Shown: piece by piece, positions 1-7,317 of the stretch
Position numbering within the stretch: position 1 is the first letter of the stretch
Layout of the letters: each line of letters starts with the position of its first letter
Assembly: GCA_022729995.1 (NCBI GenBank)
Contig: DZBS01000008.1
Span: 1-48,501 of the forward strand
DNA: 48,501 bases
Direction: 5' to 3'
DNA from: Draconibacterium orientale
Lineage (GTDB): Bacteria; Bacteroidota; Bacteroidia; Bacteroidales; JAADGE01
Made by a program: the position numbers and the translations under genes
Notes under the pieces: generated by a model
Told to the model about the DNA's origin: nothing
What the model saw: the letters and a program-made list of their open reading frames with translations, nothing else
Databases searched by the model: none

Positions 1-55
1 ATTCTTTTGCCGTAATTCTTGCACTAATTCCTTTTTTGAATGAAGATTTGTATTA
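1..55 (+). repeat. 55-bp direct repeat, copy 1
   Basis: Bases 1-55 match 1614-1668 at 52 of 55 positions. Together the copies bracket the first ATPase gene and its operators, giving a unit of about 1.6 kb. This fits a tandem duplication of an operator-ATPase-micropeptide module, or an insertion with a duplicated end. Only the sequence left of the window can decide. Confidence 0.75.
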
Positions 56-56
56 G
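1..56 (+). CDS. 3' end of a truncated ORF, copy of the hydrophobic micropeptide
   Basis: The window opens inside an open frame that reads SFAVILALIPFLNEDLY and stops at TAG 54-56. The same 17 residues end the 26-residue ORF at 1589-1669. The three nucleotide differences between the copies (positions 11, 20 and 24 here) are all synonymous in this frame. The start lies left of the window. I infer it is another copy of the micropeptide, probably behind another ATPase gene further left. The product is unknown. Confidence 0.4.
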   Translation, partial: SFAVILALIPFLNEDLY

Positions 57-143
57 TCGTTATACAATTTGGTAATTAAATTTACATCTGATATTGCAAA
101 ATTACATGTTTCATAGAATATTTCTCAAATAAAGAAAGAAATA

Positions 144-240
144 TTTCATGTATAAATGAATTATTTGAATTAAATTCAATTTATTTCATCTATACATGAA
201 ATAAATTGGTATATTTGTATTAATTTAATTCATACACGAA
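144..240 (+). promoter_or_regulatory. Promoter with three spaced palindromic operator-like sites, ATPase gene 1
   Basis: Three related sites are visible. Site A at 144-160 is TTTCATGTATAAATGAA, site B at 184-200 is TTTCATCTATACATGAA, and site C at 224-240 reads TTCGTGTATGAATTAAA on the minus strand. Their TAT cores are centred at 152, 192 and 233, so they are 40 and 41 bp apart, about four helical turns. A perfect -7 box TATATTTG lies at 210-217, between B and C. Site B covers the -33 region and C lies just past the expected start of transcription. This is the geometry of a repressed or autoregulated promoter; the binding protein is unknown. Confidence 0.65.
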
Positions 241-264
241 CTTTTAGTTCTTAATTATTAAAAT

Positions 265-356
265 ATGAAAAATCCATGAGAAGTAAATTTTGACACACAA
301 GGGAATGACTATTAAGGATGTTCCTATCTCACCTTTAAAAACATAAAAAAAAACAG
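265..356 (+). repeat. Leader element, copy in front of ATPase gene 1 (decayed)
   Basis: This leader matches, in order and spacing, the segments before rimO (47687-47777) and the b561-like gene (45408-45498). Shared blocks include ATCCATG, GACACACAA, GGATGTTCCTATCT and ACCTTTAAAAACA, and the element ends just before the start codon. It begins ATGAAAAATCCATGA, so the small reading frame open in the other copies is broken here by TGA and later TAA. It lies between operator site C and the ATPase start; ATPase gene 2 has no such insert. Confidence 0.7.
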
Positions 357-1568
357 ATGAAACAACAGATTATTCAGAGAAATTATTATTTAAAAAAAAT
401 TGAACCATTTATAGATAAGAATCTTATAAAAGTAATTGTTGGACAAAGACGTGTCGGCAAAAGTTATTTGTTGTTGCAATTAATTAATTATGTACAAGCA
501 AATAATATAGATTCAAATATTATATATATTGATAAAGAAAAATTTGAATTCGATAAAATCCGTACATACATAGATTTAATTGAATATTGTTCATCAAGAA
601 TCTCGGAGACAAAAAAGAATTATATTTTTATTGATGAAATACAGGATATTGAAAGCTTTGAAAAAGCACTTCGCCATTTTTATTCTTTACCCGAAATAGA
701 TTTGTATTGCACAGGAAGTAATGCAAAATTATTATCCGGCGAACTTGCAACATATTTGAGCGGCAGATATATTGAAACTAAAATTTACAGTCTGACATAT
801 AATGAATTTTTAGAATTTCATAAAATAGATAACTCAAAAGAAAGTCTTGATAAATATCTAAGAATAGGAGGTTTGCCATTTTTAATTAATCTCATAAACG
901 ATGAAGAAACAGTATTTGAATATCTGAAGAACATTTTTTCAACAATTATCTATAAAGACATTATTACAAGATACAACGTAAGAAACCATTCATTTCTTGA
1001 AAATTTAATTAAATATCTGGCTTTAAATACCGGCAATCTGATTTCCGCAAAAAAAATAAGTGATTTTCTAAAATCGCAAAACATTAAAATGTCGCCTCAA
1101 ATTGTATTAGAATATTTATCATATTTACAAAATGCCTTTTTAATATTTAAAGTAAAACGAACAGATATTCACGGAAAAAAGGTTTTTGAAACCAATGAAA
1201 AATATTATTTTGAAGACATTGGTCTAAAAAATGTGATTACGGGAATTTCAAATTTTCAAATTAATCAAGTATTGGAAAATGTTGTTTATAATCATCTAAA
1301 AGTAATGGATTACGATATAACTGTCGGAATTTCGGGAGAAAAAGAAATTGATTTTATTTGCATGAAAGCCGGGAAAAAAATTTATATTCAAGTAACTTAT
1401 CTTTTGTCCGACAAAAAAGTTATAGAAAGAGAATTCGGAAATTTATCCGTTATTAAAGATAATTTCAGAAAAATTGTTGTTTCCTTAGACGAATACGCTC
1501 CCAAAGATATTGAAGGAATTGAGCACATTCATTTAAGAGATTTCTTAACTAATTTTGGAAATGAATAA
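357..1568 (+). CDS. AAA_14/DUF4143-family ATP-binding protein, paralogue 1
   Basis: Walker A is GQRRVGKS at residues 29-36, Walker B is FIDE at 91-94, and CTGSNAKLLSG at about 118-128 is the sensor-like motif of the AAA_14 domain. The C-terminal half is DUF4143, with a winged-helix-like middle and a restriction-endonuclease-like tail (KEIDFICM, then IYIQVTY near residues 327-347). The usual EVK end of that tail is replaced by QVT, so nuclease activity is doubtful. Length 403 is normal for the family. Family members are common in Bacteroidota and archaea, usually of unknown role. It resembles the protein at 2563-3762 along its whole length. The 26-residue ORF at 1589 follows by 20 bp and is probably co-transcribed. 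The upstream sites suggest tight control. Confidence 0.9.
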   Translation: MKQQIIQRNYYLKKIEPFIDKNLIKVIVGQRRVGKSYLLLQLINYVQANNIDSNIIYIDKEKFEFDKIRTYIDLIEYCSSRISETKKNYIFIDEIQDIESFEKALRHFYSLPEIDLYCTGSNAKLLSGELATYLSGRYIETKIYSLTYNEFLEFHKIDNSKESLDKYLRIGGLPFLINLINDEETVFEYLKNIFSTIIYKDIITRYNVRNHSFLENLIKYLALNTGNLISAKKISDFLKSQNIKMSPQIVLEYLSYLQNAFLIFKVKRTDIHGKKVFETNEKYYFEDIGLKNVITGISNFQINQVLENVVYNHLKVMDYDITVGISGEKEIDFICMKAGKKIYIQVTYLLSDKKVIEREFGNLSVIKDNFRKIVVSLDEYAPKDIEGIEHIHLRDFLTNFGNE

Positions 1569-1588
1569 GATTTTTTCAAAGATTAATT

Positions 1589-1669
1589 ATGAAAAAAAAC
1601 CGTAGCGAATATTATTCTTTTGCAGTAATTCTCGCATTAATTCCTTTTTTGAATGAAGATTTGTATTAA
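1589..1669 (+). CDS. 26-residue hydrophobic micropeptide
   Basis: ATG 1589 opens a 26-codon frame ending TAA 1667-1669, 20 bp after the ATPase stop. It has a basic N-terminus (MKKNRSEYY), a hydrophobic core (SFAVILALIPFL) and an acidic end (NEDLY), like a very small single-span membrane peptide. Its last 17 residues recur at the left edge of the window with only synonymous differences, which argues that the peptide sequence is under selection. The opposite strand is also open here but lacks a start codon, and the differences are non-synonymous there. Function unknown. Confidence 0.45.
   Translation: MKKNRSEYYSFAVILALIPFLNEDLY
1614..1668 (+). repeat. 55-bp direct repeat, copy 2
   Basis: Second copy of bases 1-55, with three differences. 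It forms the 3' part of the micropeptide ORF 1589-1669. Confidence 0.75.
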
Positions 1670-1808
1670 ACAAGTTGATTTTCTATAGTTTTTTAAGTTT
1701 ATTTTCTAAATTTACTTTGGAAAAAAACGAAGTATTTATGAAATCTAAAATTTTTCTTTTCGATACAATTATATTAAAAATCATCATAATTATTATTTTT
1801 TTACATTT

Positions 1809-2300
1809 TTGCTAATATCTTGTCAAAAAGAAATCCGTTCTGATAGAAAAAGAATTCTAAGAACTGACGGAACAAAAACATACAGTGATATCGGTTTTTT
1901 AGTTACAGACGAAATGAATATACATCAAAGCAATTTTATTTTCTATCCAAGTAAAAGTTTGAATTTAGATAACGTATATTTATCGTTTAAAAGTGATAAT
2001 TTAGAGGCAGGTTTTCCTATTAAAAGAGATGTACTGTTTTATCGTGGCTTCATATACGATAAATGGGAAAAAGATTCAATATTTTATTTCTGGGATAAGG
2101 AATTAGAATTAAAAGTTGGATTTCTATATTTTTCCCCTGCATACATAGAATATAAAGTCTGTGATAAAAGTATTTTTCCAAACTCACTCGAAGAAAGAAC
2201 AATTACATACTATACAAAAAATGATTCATTAGTTACTAAAAGTAATGAAGCATTTGATGGTTTACAAAAAATTGTTTTAGTGATGGCAAATAAAGAATAA
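1809..2300 (+). CDS. Putative lipoprotein with out-of-frame signal peptide
   Basis: The open frame begins at TTG 1809 and reads LLISCQKE, an obvious lipobox without a signal peptide. In another frame ATG 1738 encodes MKSKIFLF followed by an isoleucine-rich stretch, then stops at TAA 1813. Adding one T to the T7 run at 1796-1802 joins the two into a normal lipoprotein signal ending FTFLLISC. So the gene is probably 1738-2300 with a one-base deletion, or a sequencing error, in the homopolymer. The mature part (about 160 residues, aromatic-rich, likely beta) matches no family I recognise. Confidence 0.6.
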   Translation: MLISCQKEIRSDRKRILRTDGTKTYSDIGFLVTDEMNIHQSNFIFYPSKSLNLDNVYLSFKSDNLEAGFPIKRDVLFYRGFIYDKWEKDSIFYFWDKELELKVGFLYFSPAYIEYKVCDKSIFPNSLEERTITYYTKNDSLVTKSNEAFDGLQKIVLVMANKE

Positions 2301-2302
2301 TT

Positions 2303-2452
2303 TTGATTTTTTGTAATATTTTTTTCAAAGAATCCATAAAATATCAAAAAAAATTTGACATTAAAGTTCCTGATAGCATAATAGAATCATCGCCTGAAGG
2401 TTGGAGTACTGAGGAGTTTGAAAAATTGTTTGGCAAAGAAATTCCGAATTAG
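2303..2452 (+). CDS. Possible small ORF or gene remnant
   Basis: A frame open from after TAA 2291-2293 to TAG 2450-2452 has only a TTG start (2303). It encodes about 49 residues, starting LIFCNIFFKES and ending FEKLFGKEIPN. The soluble second half (VPDSIIESSPEGWSTEEF) looks like real protein. It follows the previous stop by 2 bp and could be a separate small protein or the 3' end of a broken gene. No family recognised. Confidence 0.3.
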   Translation: MIFCNIFFKESIKYQKKFDIKVPDSIIESSPEGWSTEEFEKLFGKEIPN

Positions 2453-2462
2453 AAAACGCAAA

Positions 2463-2562
2463 AACGAAAGTATACTTTAAGAATGTTTATTTTTTGCCAA
2501 AAGTTTAAAGTATAATTTAAATTTTAATTATCTTTGCAATAAATTTAAAACATACTTCAAAT
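2463..2562 (+). promoter_or_regulatory. Promoter with three spaced palindromic operator-like sites, ATPase gene 2
   Basis: Three sites share a GTAT core inside AT-rich palindromes: GAAAGTATACTTTAA near 2466-2480, TTTAAAGTATAATTTAAA at 2504-2521, and TTTGAAGTATGTTTTAAA read on the minus strand at about 2543-2560. Core centres are 2472, 2512 and 2553, giving 40 and 41 bp spacing, the same as upstream of ATPase gene 1. The -7 box TATCTTTG is at 2529-2536, again between sites two and three. The third site runs up to the ATG at 2563, so a bound protein would cover the start of transcription and translation. Confidence 0.65.
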
Positions 2563-3762
2563 ATGAAAATTTTCAAAAGAGATATTTATCTTCAAAAAAT
2601 TATTCCTTTTATTGATAAGCAATTAATAAAAGTTTTAATTGGTCAAAGAAGGGTTGGAAAAAGCTTTATGCTAAAACAAATTTATGAATTTATACTTGAT
2701 GAAAAACCGGAAGCTAATTTTATTTATATTGATAAAGAACTTCACAAATACAAGAATATAAAGGATGACGATAGTTTGTTGGAATTTATTTCTACGAATC
2801 AAAAAAAAGGGCTTAATTATTTGTTCATAGATGAAATTCAGGAGATAAAAGGATTTGAGTTGGCATTAAGAAGTCTTCTGAATCAAGGAAATTTCGATAT
2901 TTATTGCACAGGAAGTAACGCTTCAATGCTTTCGGGTGAAATTGCAACAATGTTAAGCGGCAGACAAATAACGATTCGGATACACAGTTTGTCTTATTTG
3001 GAGTATCTGATGTTTCATAATAAAGAAAATTCAAAGGAAAACCTGATGAGTTATTTGAAATTCGGTGGATTGCCATACTTGATAAACTTACCCGATGATG
3101 AACTTGTTATATCTGATTATCTGCAAAATATCTATACAACAATTCTTTTTAGAGATATTTTAAGCAGACACAATATAAGAGACGTAATTTTCTTGGAAAA
3201 TCTTGTGAGATTTTTGGCAGACAATACCGGAAGTTTATTCTCTGCAAAAAAAATCAGCGACTATTTAAAATCTCAAAAAATCGGAAAATCCGTTCCTGTT
3301 ATAAAAGATTACATCGGCTATTTGGAAGATGCTTTTTTCATTAACATAACTAAAAGAGTAGATATAGTTGGTAAAAAAATATTTGAAATAGGCGAAAAGA
3401 TTTATTATGAGGATTTAGGAATTAGAAATGCACTTACCGGATTTAATATTGATGACATAAGTAAAAATATCGAAAACTGCGTTTTAAATCACCTTCTGAT
3501 AAACGGATATAAAGTTTTTACCGGAAAAAAAGGAGATAAAGAAATTAATTTTGTTGCTGAAAAAAGTAATGAAACAGTTTATTTTCAGGTTAGCTATTTC
3601 CTTAAAGAAGAAAAAACAATTAAAAGAGAATTAGAGAATCTTTTAGAAATAAAAGATAATTATGCTAAATATTTAATAACTTTTGATGATTTTTCAATAC
3701 CAAACAGTTATAAAGGAATTAAGCATATTAAACTTGACGATTTTCTTCTAAACTTCAAATAA
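2563..3762 (+). CDS. AAA_14/DUF4143-family ATP-binding protein, paralogue 2
   Basis: Same architecture as 357-1568: Walker A GQRRVGKS at residues 27-34, Walker B FIDEIQEI, CTGSNASMLSGE, then DUF4143. The C-terminal nuclease-like motif is further altered: EINF replaces EIDF and FQVSY replaces the usual EVK, so the fold probably has no cleavage activity. At 399 residues it is full length. The ATG overlaps the end of the third operator-like site and the leader is only about 20 nt, unlike paralogue 1. The two genes are clearly paralogous but diverged across their whole length, so this is not a recent duplication. Biological role unknown. Confidence 0.9.
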   Translation: MKIFKRDIYLQKIIPFIDKQLIKVLIGQRRVGKSFMLKQIYEFILDEKPEANFIYIDKELHKYKNIKDDDSLLEFISTNQKKGLNYLFIDEIQEIKGFELALRSLLNQGNFDIYCTGSNASMLSGEIATMLSGRQITIRIHSLSYLEYLMFHNKENSKENLMSYLKFGGLPYLINLPDDELVISDYLQNIYTTILFRDILSRHNIRDVIFLENLVRFLADNTGSLFSAKKISDYLKSQKIGKSVPVIKDYIGYLEDAFFINITKRVDIVGKKIFEIGEKIYYEDLGIRNALTGFNIDDISKNIENCVLNHLLINGYKVFTGKKGDKEINFVAEKSNETVYFQVSYFLKEEKTIKRELENLLEIKDNYAKYLITFDDFSIPNSYKGIKHIKLDDFLLNFK

Positions 3763-3893
3763 AAGTTTGCCTATCGGTCTGAGATTATTCTTTTCCCAAA
3801 CCGAACATTTATTTTAACATAAAAATTTTACTATTGCTTTTTAATTGTTTATTTCTAAATTTACTTTTAGTATTTTATTAATCAAATAGAAAT

Positions 3894-4625
3894 ATGAAAT
3901 CAAAAAATCAAAAAAAACTGATACTTTCTTTTCTGTTACTTTTTCTTTCAATAAATATAATTGCTCAAACTCAGGTTTCGTTTTATACCGATGAAGGAAA
4001 AAATAATGTATCGGAAGGTTTTTACTTGCAGGCAGCAACTATCGGTCAATATAAACTCGATAAATTTCAATTTGAAACAGGTTTTCAGTTCGACATATTA
4101 ACTGCAAATGAAAATGTGTTTTCGGGATTTTTTATTAATGCTTCACGCGAATTCACTATTAAAAATTTCTCTTTTAAAATTGAACCTTTTTATTCTTATT
4201 CTCCATTTTCCGATATTCTTTATGAAACAAATTGGGGAATTTTGCTAAATACAAAAACAAAACATTTCGATTTTGTGTTAGGAAATAATTTCAGAACTTA
4301 TGCTTTTAACAAACAGGCAATTACCGATTACGATTTCACTTCAAACACAAAAATTCACGAAAATATGAATTTGATGTATTCAATTTCATATTCGTTGAAA
4401 CCACAGGAAAACAAATGGAATGCGGAAATCATGTTTACCAACATCGACAATTTCATAATTAATCAGGAAACAAATCCTTATTTCAAACTTAATGCTAAAT
4501 TAAATGTAAGCGAACCTGTTACGGTTTTTATTGAACCTTGTTACAAAAGTTCGGGTTCGTTAAATTTTAGTGTAAATTATTTTGGATTTTTCTTTAGAAC
4601 AGGGCTTATATGGAACATAAAATAA
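3894..4625 (+). CDS. Predicted outer-membrane beta-barrel protein
   Basis: The 243-residue product begins with a signal peptide (basic MKSKNQKK, hydrophobic LILSFLLLFLSINIIA, cleavage near AQTQ). The rest alternates polar and aromatic residues in short strands and ends in aromatic-rich FFFRTGLIWNIK, as expected for a small outer-membrane barrel. No named family recognised. Its last 16 bases overlap the next gene, so the two are translationally coupled. The 16-mer TTTCTAAATTTACTTT at 3852-3867 also lies upstream of the lipoprotein ORF (1703-1718). Confidence 0.6.
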   Translation: MKSKNQKKLILSFLLLFLSINIIAQTQVSFYTDEGKNNVSEGFYLQAATIGQYKLDKFQFETGFQFDILTANENVFSGFFINASREFTIKNFSFKIEPFYSYSPFSDILYETNWGILLNTKTKHFDFVLGNNFRTYAFNKQAITDYDFTSNTKIHENMNLMYSISYSLKPQENKWNAEIMFTNIDNFIINQETNPYFKLNAKLNVSEPVTVFIEPCYKSSGSLNFSVNYFGFFFRTGLIWNIK

Positions 4626-5455
4626 AAATTGCGGCAATTATAATTTTAACATTATTTTTCTCGGCTTGTAATTACGCTGATTTAGGAGGAATTTTTATTT
4701 CCGACGAATCGGTAAATCAACGGTTTGAACAATCAATGGAATGGAACTCTCAAAATCCGTTTAAAACAATTACAGTTACGGTCGATGAATACACAATTTT
4801 AACGGCTTCCGACATTCACGTTGGCGGAACAACAAATTTGGATATTTTCATTGAAGATTCAAAAACCATAAGTCCCGCAGCCGTTGTCATGGTTGGCGAT
4901 TTGGCTTCCGGACAAGTTGAAGATTTTGACGTTTTCAAACAGCACATCGCAAATTTTGATACAATACCATATTTTACGGTTGCAGGAAATCACGATTTGT
5001 ATTTTGAAGGTTGGAACGAATTTTTTCCGCGATTCGGTTCTTCAACATATTATTTCACAGTTCAAACTCCGGTTGATAAAGATTTATTTATCTGCTTAGA
5101 TTCCGGCGGCGGAACTATAGGGACTAAACAATTAGAATGGTTTGAAGATGTCTTAATAAATATTCGTCCGAATTATCGCCGATGTGTTGTGTTGACTCAC
5201 AATAATTTTTTCCGTTTCAGAAGAACAACAAGCACAAATCCAAATGTGGAAGAAGTGCGTTTGTTATTGGAATTATTCACAAAAAACAATGTAGATTTGG
5301 CAATTACAGGCCACGACCATGTAAAAGACGAACAAACTTTCGGCAACACAATTCATATTGTTATGGATGCTTTGAAAGACGAAACCGAAAATGCCGGATA
5401 TTTTCAATTTAATATCAAAAACGGAAATATTGATTACAAGTTTGTTAATTTATAG
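4610..5455 (+). CDS. Lipoprotein metallophosphoesterase
   Basis: A calcineurin-like phosphoesterase of 281 residues with lipobox LFFSAC (Cys20), so it is likely anchored to a membrane outside the cytoplasm. Metal-binding motifs are in order: SDIH (67-70), GD (96-97), GNHD (126-129), TH (196-197) and GHDH (234-237). All ligands of the two-metal site appear present. The family hydrolyses phosphomono- or diesters; the substrate cannot be read from the sequence. It overlaps the preceding barrel gene by 16 bp, which suggests an envelope function for the pair. Confidence 0.85.
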   Translation: MEHKIKIAAIIILTLFFSACNYADLGGIFISDESVNQRFEQSMEWNSQNPFKTITVTVDEYTILTASDIHVGGTTNLDIFIEDSKTISPAAVVMVGDLASGQVEDFDVFKQHIANFDTIPYFTVAGNHDLYFEGWNEFFPRFGSSTYYFTVQTPVDKDLFICLDSGGGTIGTKQLEWFEDVLINIRPNYRRCVVLTHNNFFRFRRTTSTNPNVEEVRLLLELFTKNNVDLAITGHDHVKDEQTFGNTIHIVMDALKDETENAGYFQFNIKNGNIDYKFVNL

Positions 5456-5623
5456 AAGTGTTTTTTAAAGAAAAAAATTATTTAACCTAAAATATTAAGT
5501 TTTATTTATTTTGAATTGAAAAAAATATCGAAACAAATTTGAAAATGAAATTTTAACTAACAGTATTCGTTAAATAAAAACAATTATATTTTTTAAAACT
5601 AATTACTTACTAAAGAAAAAAAA

Positions 5624-6433
5624 ATGAAAAAACTAATTTTACCCGTATTCCTAATGTTGATAAGCATTACGCAACTATTTTCACAAGATATGGAAGGTTG
5701 CAAAGACCATCCTTTACTAACTCGAATGTCAAATTATGTAATTACGGAATGCACTCAAAACTTCGACAATTTAGATTTTTATAACTCTAATGGCGAAGAT
5801 GTTCTTTTGGAAGGAAATCTTTCTTACTTTTGGTATGTTTTAGACACGGAAACAGGAAAACCGGAACCAAGTTATTTGCAAATTGTAAAAAATTATGCAA
5901 ATGCGATTATTAAAATCGGAGGTAAAAAAATATACGAAGAAGAAGGTTTGGGTTGTTATGAATTGAATAAAAACGGAAAATTGTATAACATAAAAGTCTC
6001 ATGCACAAATAACAGCGACATTCTGCTTTATGTTTTGGAAATGGAACCAATGGTTCAAGAAATTACAGCAAACGAAATGCTCGACGCTTTAAACAAAGAC
6101 GGTTATTTAGCTCTTAATATTCTTTTCGAAACAGGTAAATCTGTTATTCAAACAGAATCACTTCCAATTGTTGACCAAATTTTTGAATTGATGAAATTGG
6201 ATTTAACGCTAAAAATTAGTATCGAAGGTCATACCGATAATCAAGGCGATGCAAACAGCAATAAAAAACTTTCTGTCGACAGAGCAAAAGCTGTTATGGA
6301 TGCAATTATTGCCAAAGGTATTGATAAAACAAGATTATCATTCACCGGTTGGGGACAAGAAAAACCTGTCGGAGATAACAGAACCGATGCAGGAAGAACA
6401 CAAAACAGAAGAGTTGAAATTGTGAAGAAATAA
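5624..6433 (+). CDS. OmpA-family protein with DUF4892-like N-terminal domain
   Basis: The signal peptide (LILPVFLMLISITQLFSQ) is followed by a domain of about 120 residues starting MEGCKDHPLLTRM, resembling DUF4892. The C-terminal OmpA domain runs from about LNILFETGKSVI to the end, with peptidoglycan-binding signatures IEGHTDNQGD, LSVDRAKAV and RTQNRRVEI. It probably tethers the outer membrane to peptidoglycan. It is monocistronic: a strong terminator follows at 6466-6518. The upstream 168 bp is AT-rich and shows no clear TAnnTTTG box. Confidence 0.88.
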   Translation: MKKLILPVFLMLISITQLFSQDMEGCKDHPLLTRMSNYVITECTQNFDNLDFYNSNGEDVLLEGNLSYFWYVLDTETGKPEPSYLQIVKNYANAIIKIGGKKIYEEEGLGCYELNKNGKLYNIKVSCTNNSDILLYVLEMEPMVQEITANEMLDALNKDGYLALNILFETGKSVIQTESLPIVDQIFELMKLDLTLKISIEGHTDNQGDANSNKKLSVDRAKAVMDAIIAKGIDKTRLSFTGWGQEKPVGDNRTDAGRTQNRRVEIVKK

Positions 6434-6465
6434 AATCAAACTAAAAAAAATCATAAATAATATTT

Positions 6466-6518
6466 ACCAAGTCTACTTTTAAAAAATTTCAAAAAATAAA
6501 AGCAGACTTGGTTTTTTT
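6466..6518 (+). terminator. Intrinsic terminator after the OmpA-family gene
   Basis: ACCAAGTCTACTTTT (6466-6480) pairs with AAAAGCAGACTTGGT (6498-6512) with one mismatch, followed by a T run at 6512-6518. It lies 33 bp past the OmpA stop and just before marC. Confidence 0.9.
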
Positions 6519-6531
6519 AATAAAATCAAAT

Positions 6532-7167
6532 ATGCAAGAACTAATCACTTTCGGAATATTAAGCTTTACATCGTTTTTTACGCTGATAAACCCAATAGGA
6601 ACAATGCCGGTTTTTATGACAATGACAGCGGAATTGGACAACAAACAAAGAACTGCAACCGCCAAAAAAGCAAGTATTGTGGCATTTTTCACAATATTGT
6701 TTTTTGCATTTTCGGGTCAGTTGCTTTTTAATTTCTTCGGAATTTCGGTTAACAGTTTTAGAATTGTTGGCGGTGTTATTTTCTTTTTAATGGGAATGGA
6801 TATGTTGCAAGCACGCCTCGGAAAAGTGAAAGTGAAAGAAACAGAAGTAAAAGCTTATGTGAACGACATTTCTATTACTCCGCTTGCTATTCCAATGATT
6901 TGCGGTCCGGGAGCAATTACAAACGCAATTGTTCTTATGGAAGATTCAAATACAATTCCGATGAAAATTACACTTTTAGTTTCAATCACACTTGTTATGA
7001 TTCTCACTTTTATAATTCTTTTCAGTTCTTCAAAAATTATAAAGTTTTTGGGTGAAACAGGTAATAATGTATTAATGAGACTCATGGGACTTATCGTAAT
7101 GGTTATTGCAGTAGAATTTTTCTTTAGCGGACTAAAACCGATTATTCAGGATATAATAAATAATTAA
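6532..7167 (+). CDS. MarC-family integral membrane protein
   Basis: 211 residues with about six transmembrane segments and the MarC signatures FTLINPIGTMPVF near the start, and ITPLAIPMICGPGAI in the middle. MarC proteins (also called UPF0056) are inner-membrane proteins of uncertain function; the old link to multiple antibiotic resistance is not well supported. I chose ATG 6532 rather than the upstream TTG 6508, because 6508 falls inside the terminator hairpin and MQELITFGILSF matches the usual N-terminus. Confidence 0.9.
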   Translation: MQELITFGILSFTSFFTLINPIGTMPVFMTMTAELDNKQRTATAKKASIVAFFTILFFAFSGQLLFNFFGISVNSFRIVGGVIFFLMGMDMLQARLGKVKVKETEVKAYVNDISITPLAIPMICGPGAITNAIVLMEDSNTIPMKITLLVSITLVMILTFIILFSSSKIIKFLGETGNNVLMRLMGLIVMVIAVEFFFSGLKPIIQDIINN

Positions 7168-7284
7168 ATTCAAATACAAATTTATTCAACTTAATATCAG
7201 TAACTTAAACAAATTTATTTTGAAGAAAACAAATGTATTTCTTCAAAAAAATGTGTTGAAAAACATCAATATCAAATATTTTTA

Positions 7285-7292
7285 TATATTTG
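7285..7292 (+). promoter_or_regulatory. -7 box of the fabI promoter
   Basis: TATATTTG is a perfect TAnnTTTG box 25 bp before the fabI start. The upstream TTG at 7256-7258 is a little too far away to be a confident -33 element. Confidence 0.6.
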
Positions 7293-7317
7293 TCGCTTAA
7301 TTTTTAAAACAAAATAT

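Noticed and set aside
1614-1668. Reverse-strand reading of the 55-bp repeat as a coding sequence (NTNLHSKKEL frame)
   Set aside because: No ATG or good start, and the three differences between copies change amino acids in that frame but not in the forward frame.
1-1669. A classical insertion sequence flanked by the 55-bp repeats
   Set aside because: No transposase gene, no terminal inverted repeats and no short target duplication; the repeat is the end of a coding frame.
357-3762. A toxin-antitoxin system made of the ATPase and micropeptide
   Set aside because: The hydrophobic peptide resembles small membrane toxins only in general form; no antitoxin-like gene or antisense RNA can be supported, so it is kept as an open question rather than a call.
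3763-3893. A relic of the micropeptide behind ATPase gene 2 (ATTATTCTTTT)
   Set aside because: Only about 11 bases match, within chance for AT-rich DNA.
6508-6531. Extended N-terminus of marC from TTG 6508
   Set aside because: It lies inside the terminator hairpin and T run of the preceding gene; ATG 6532 matches the family.
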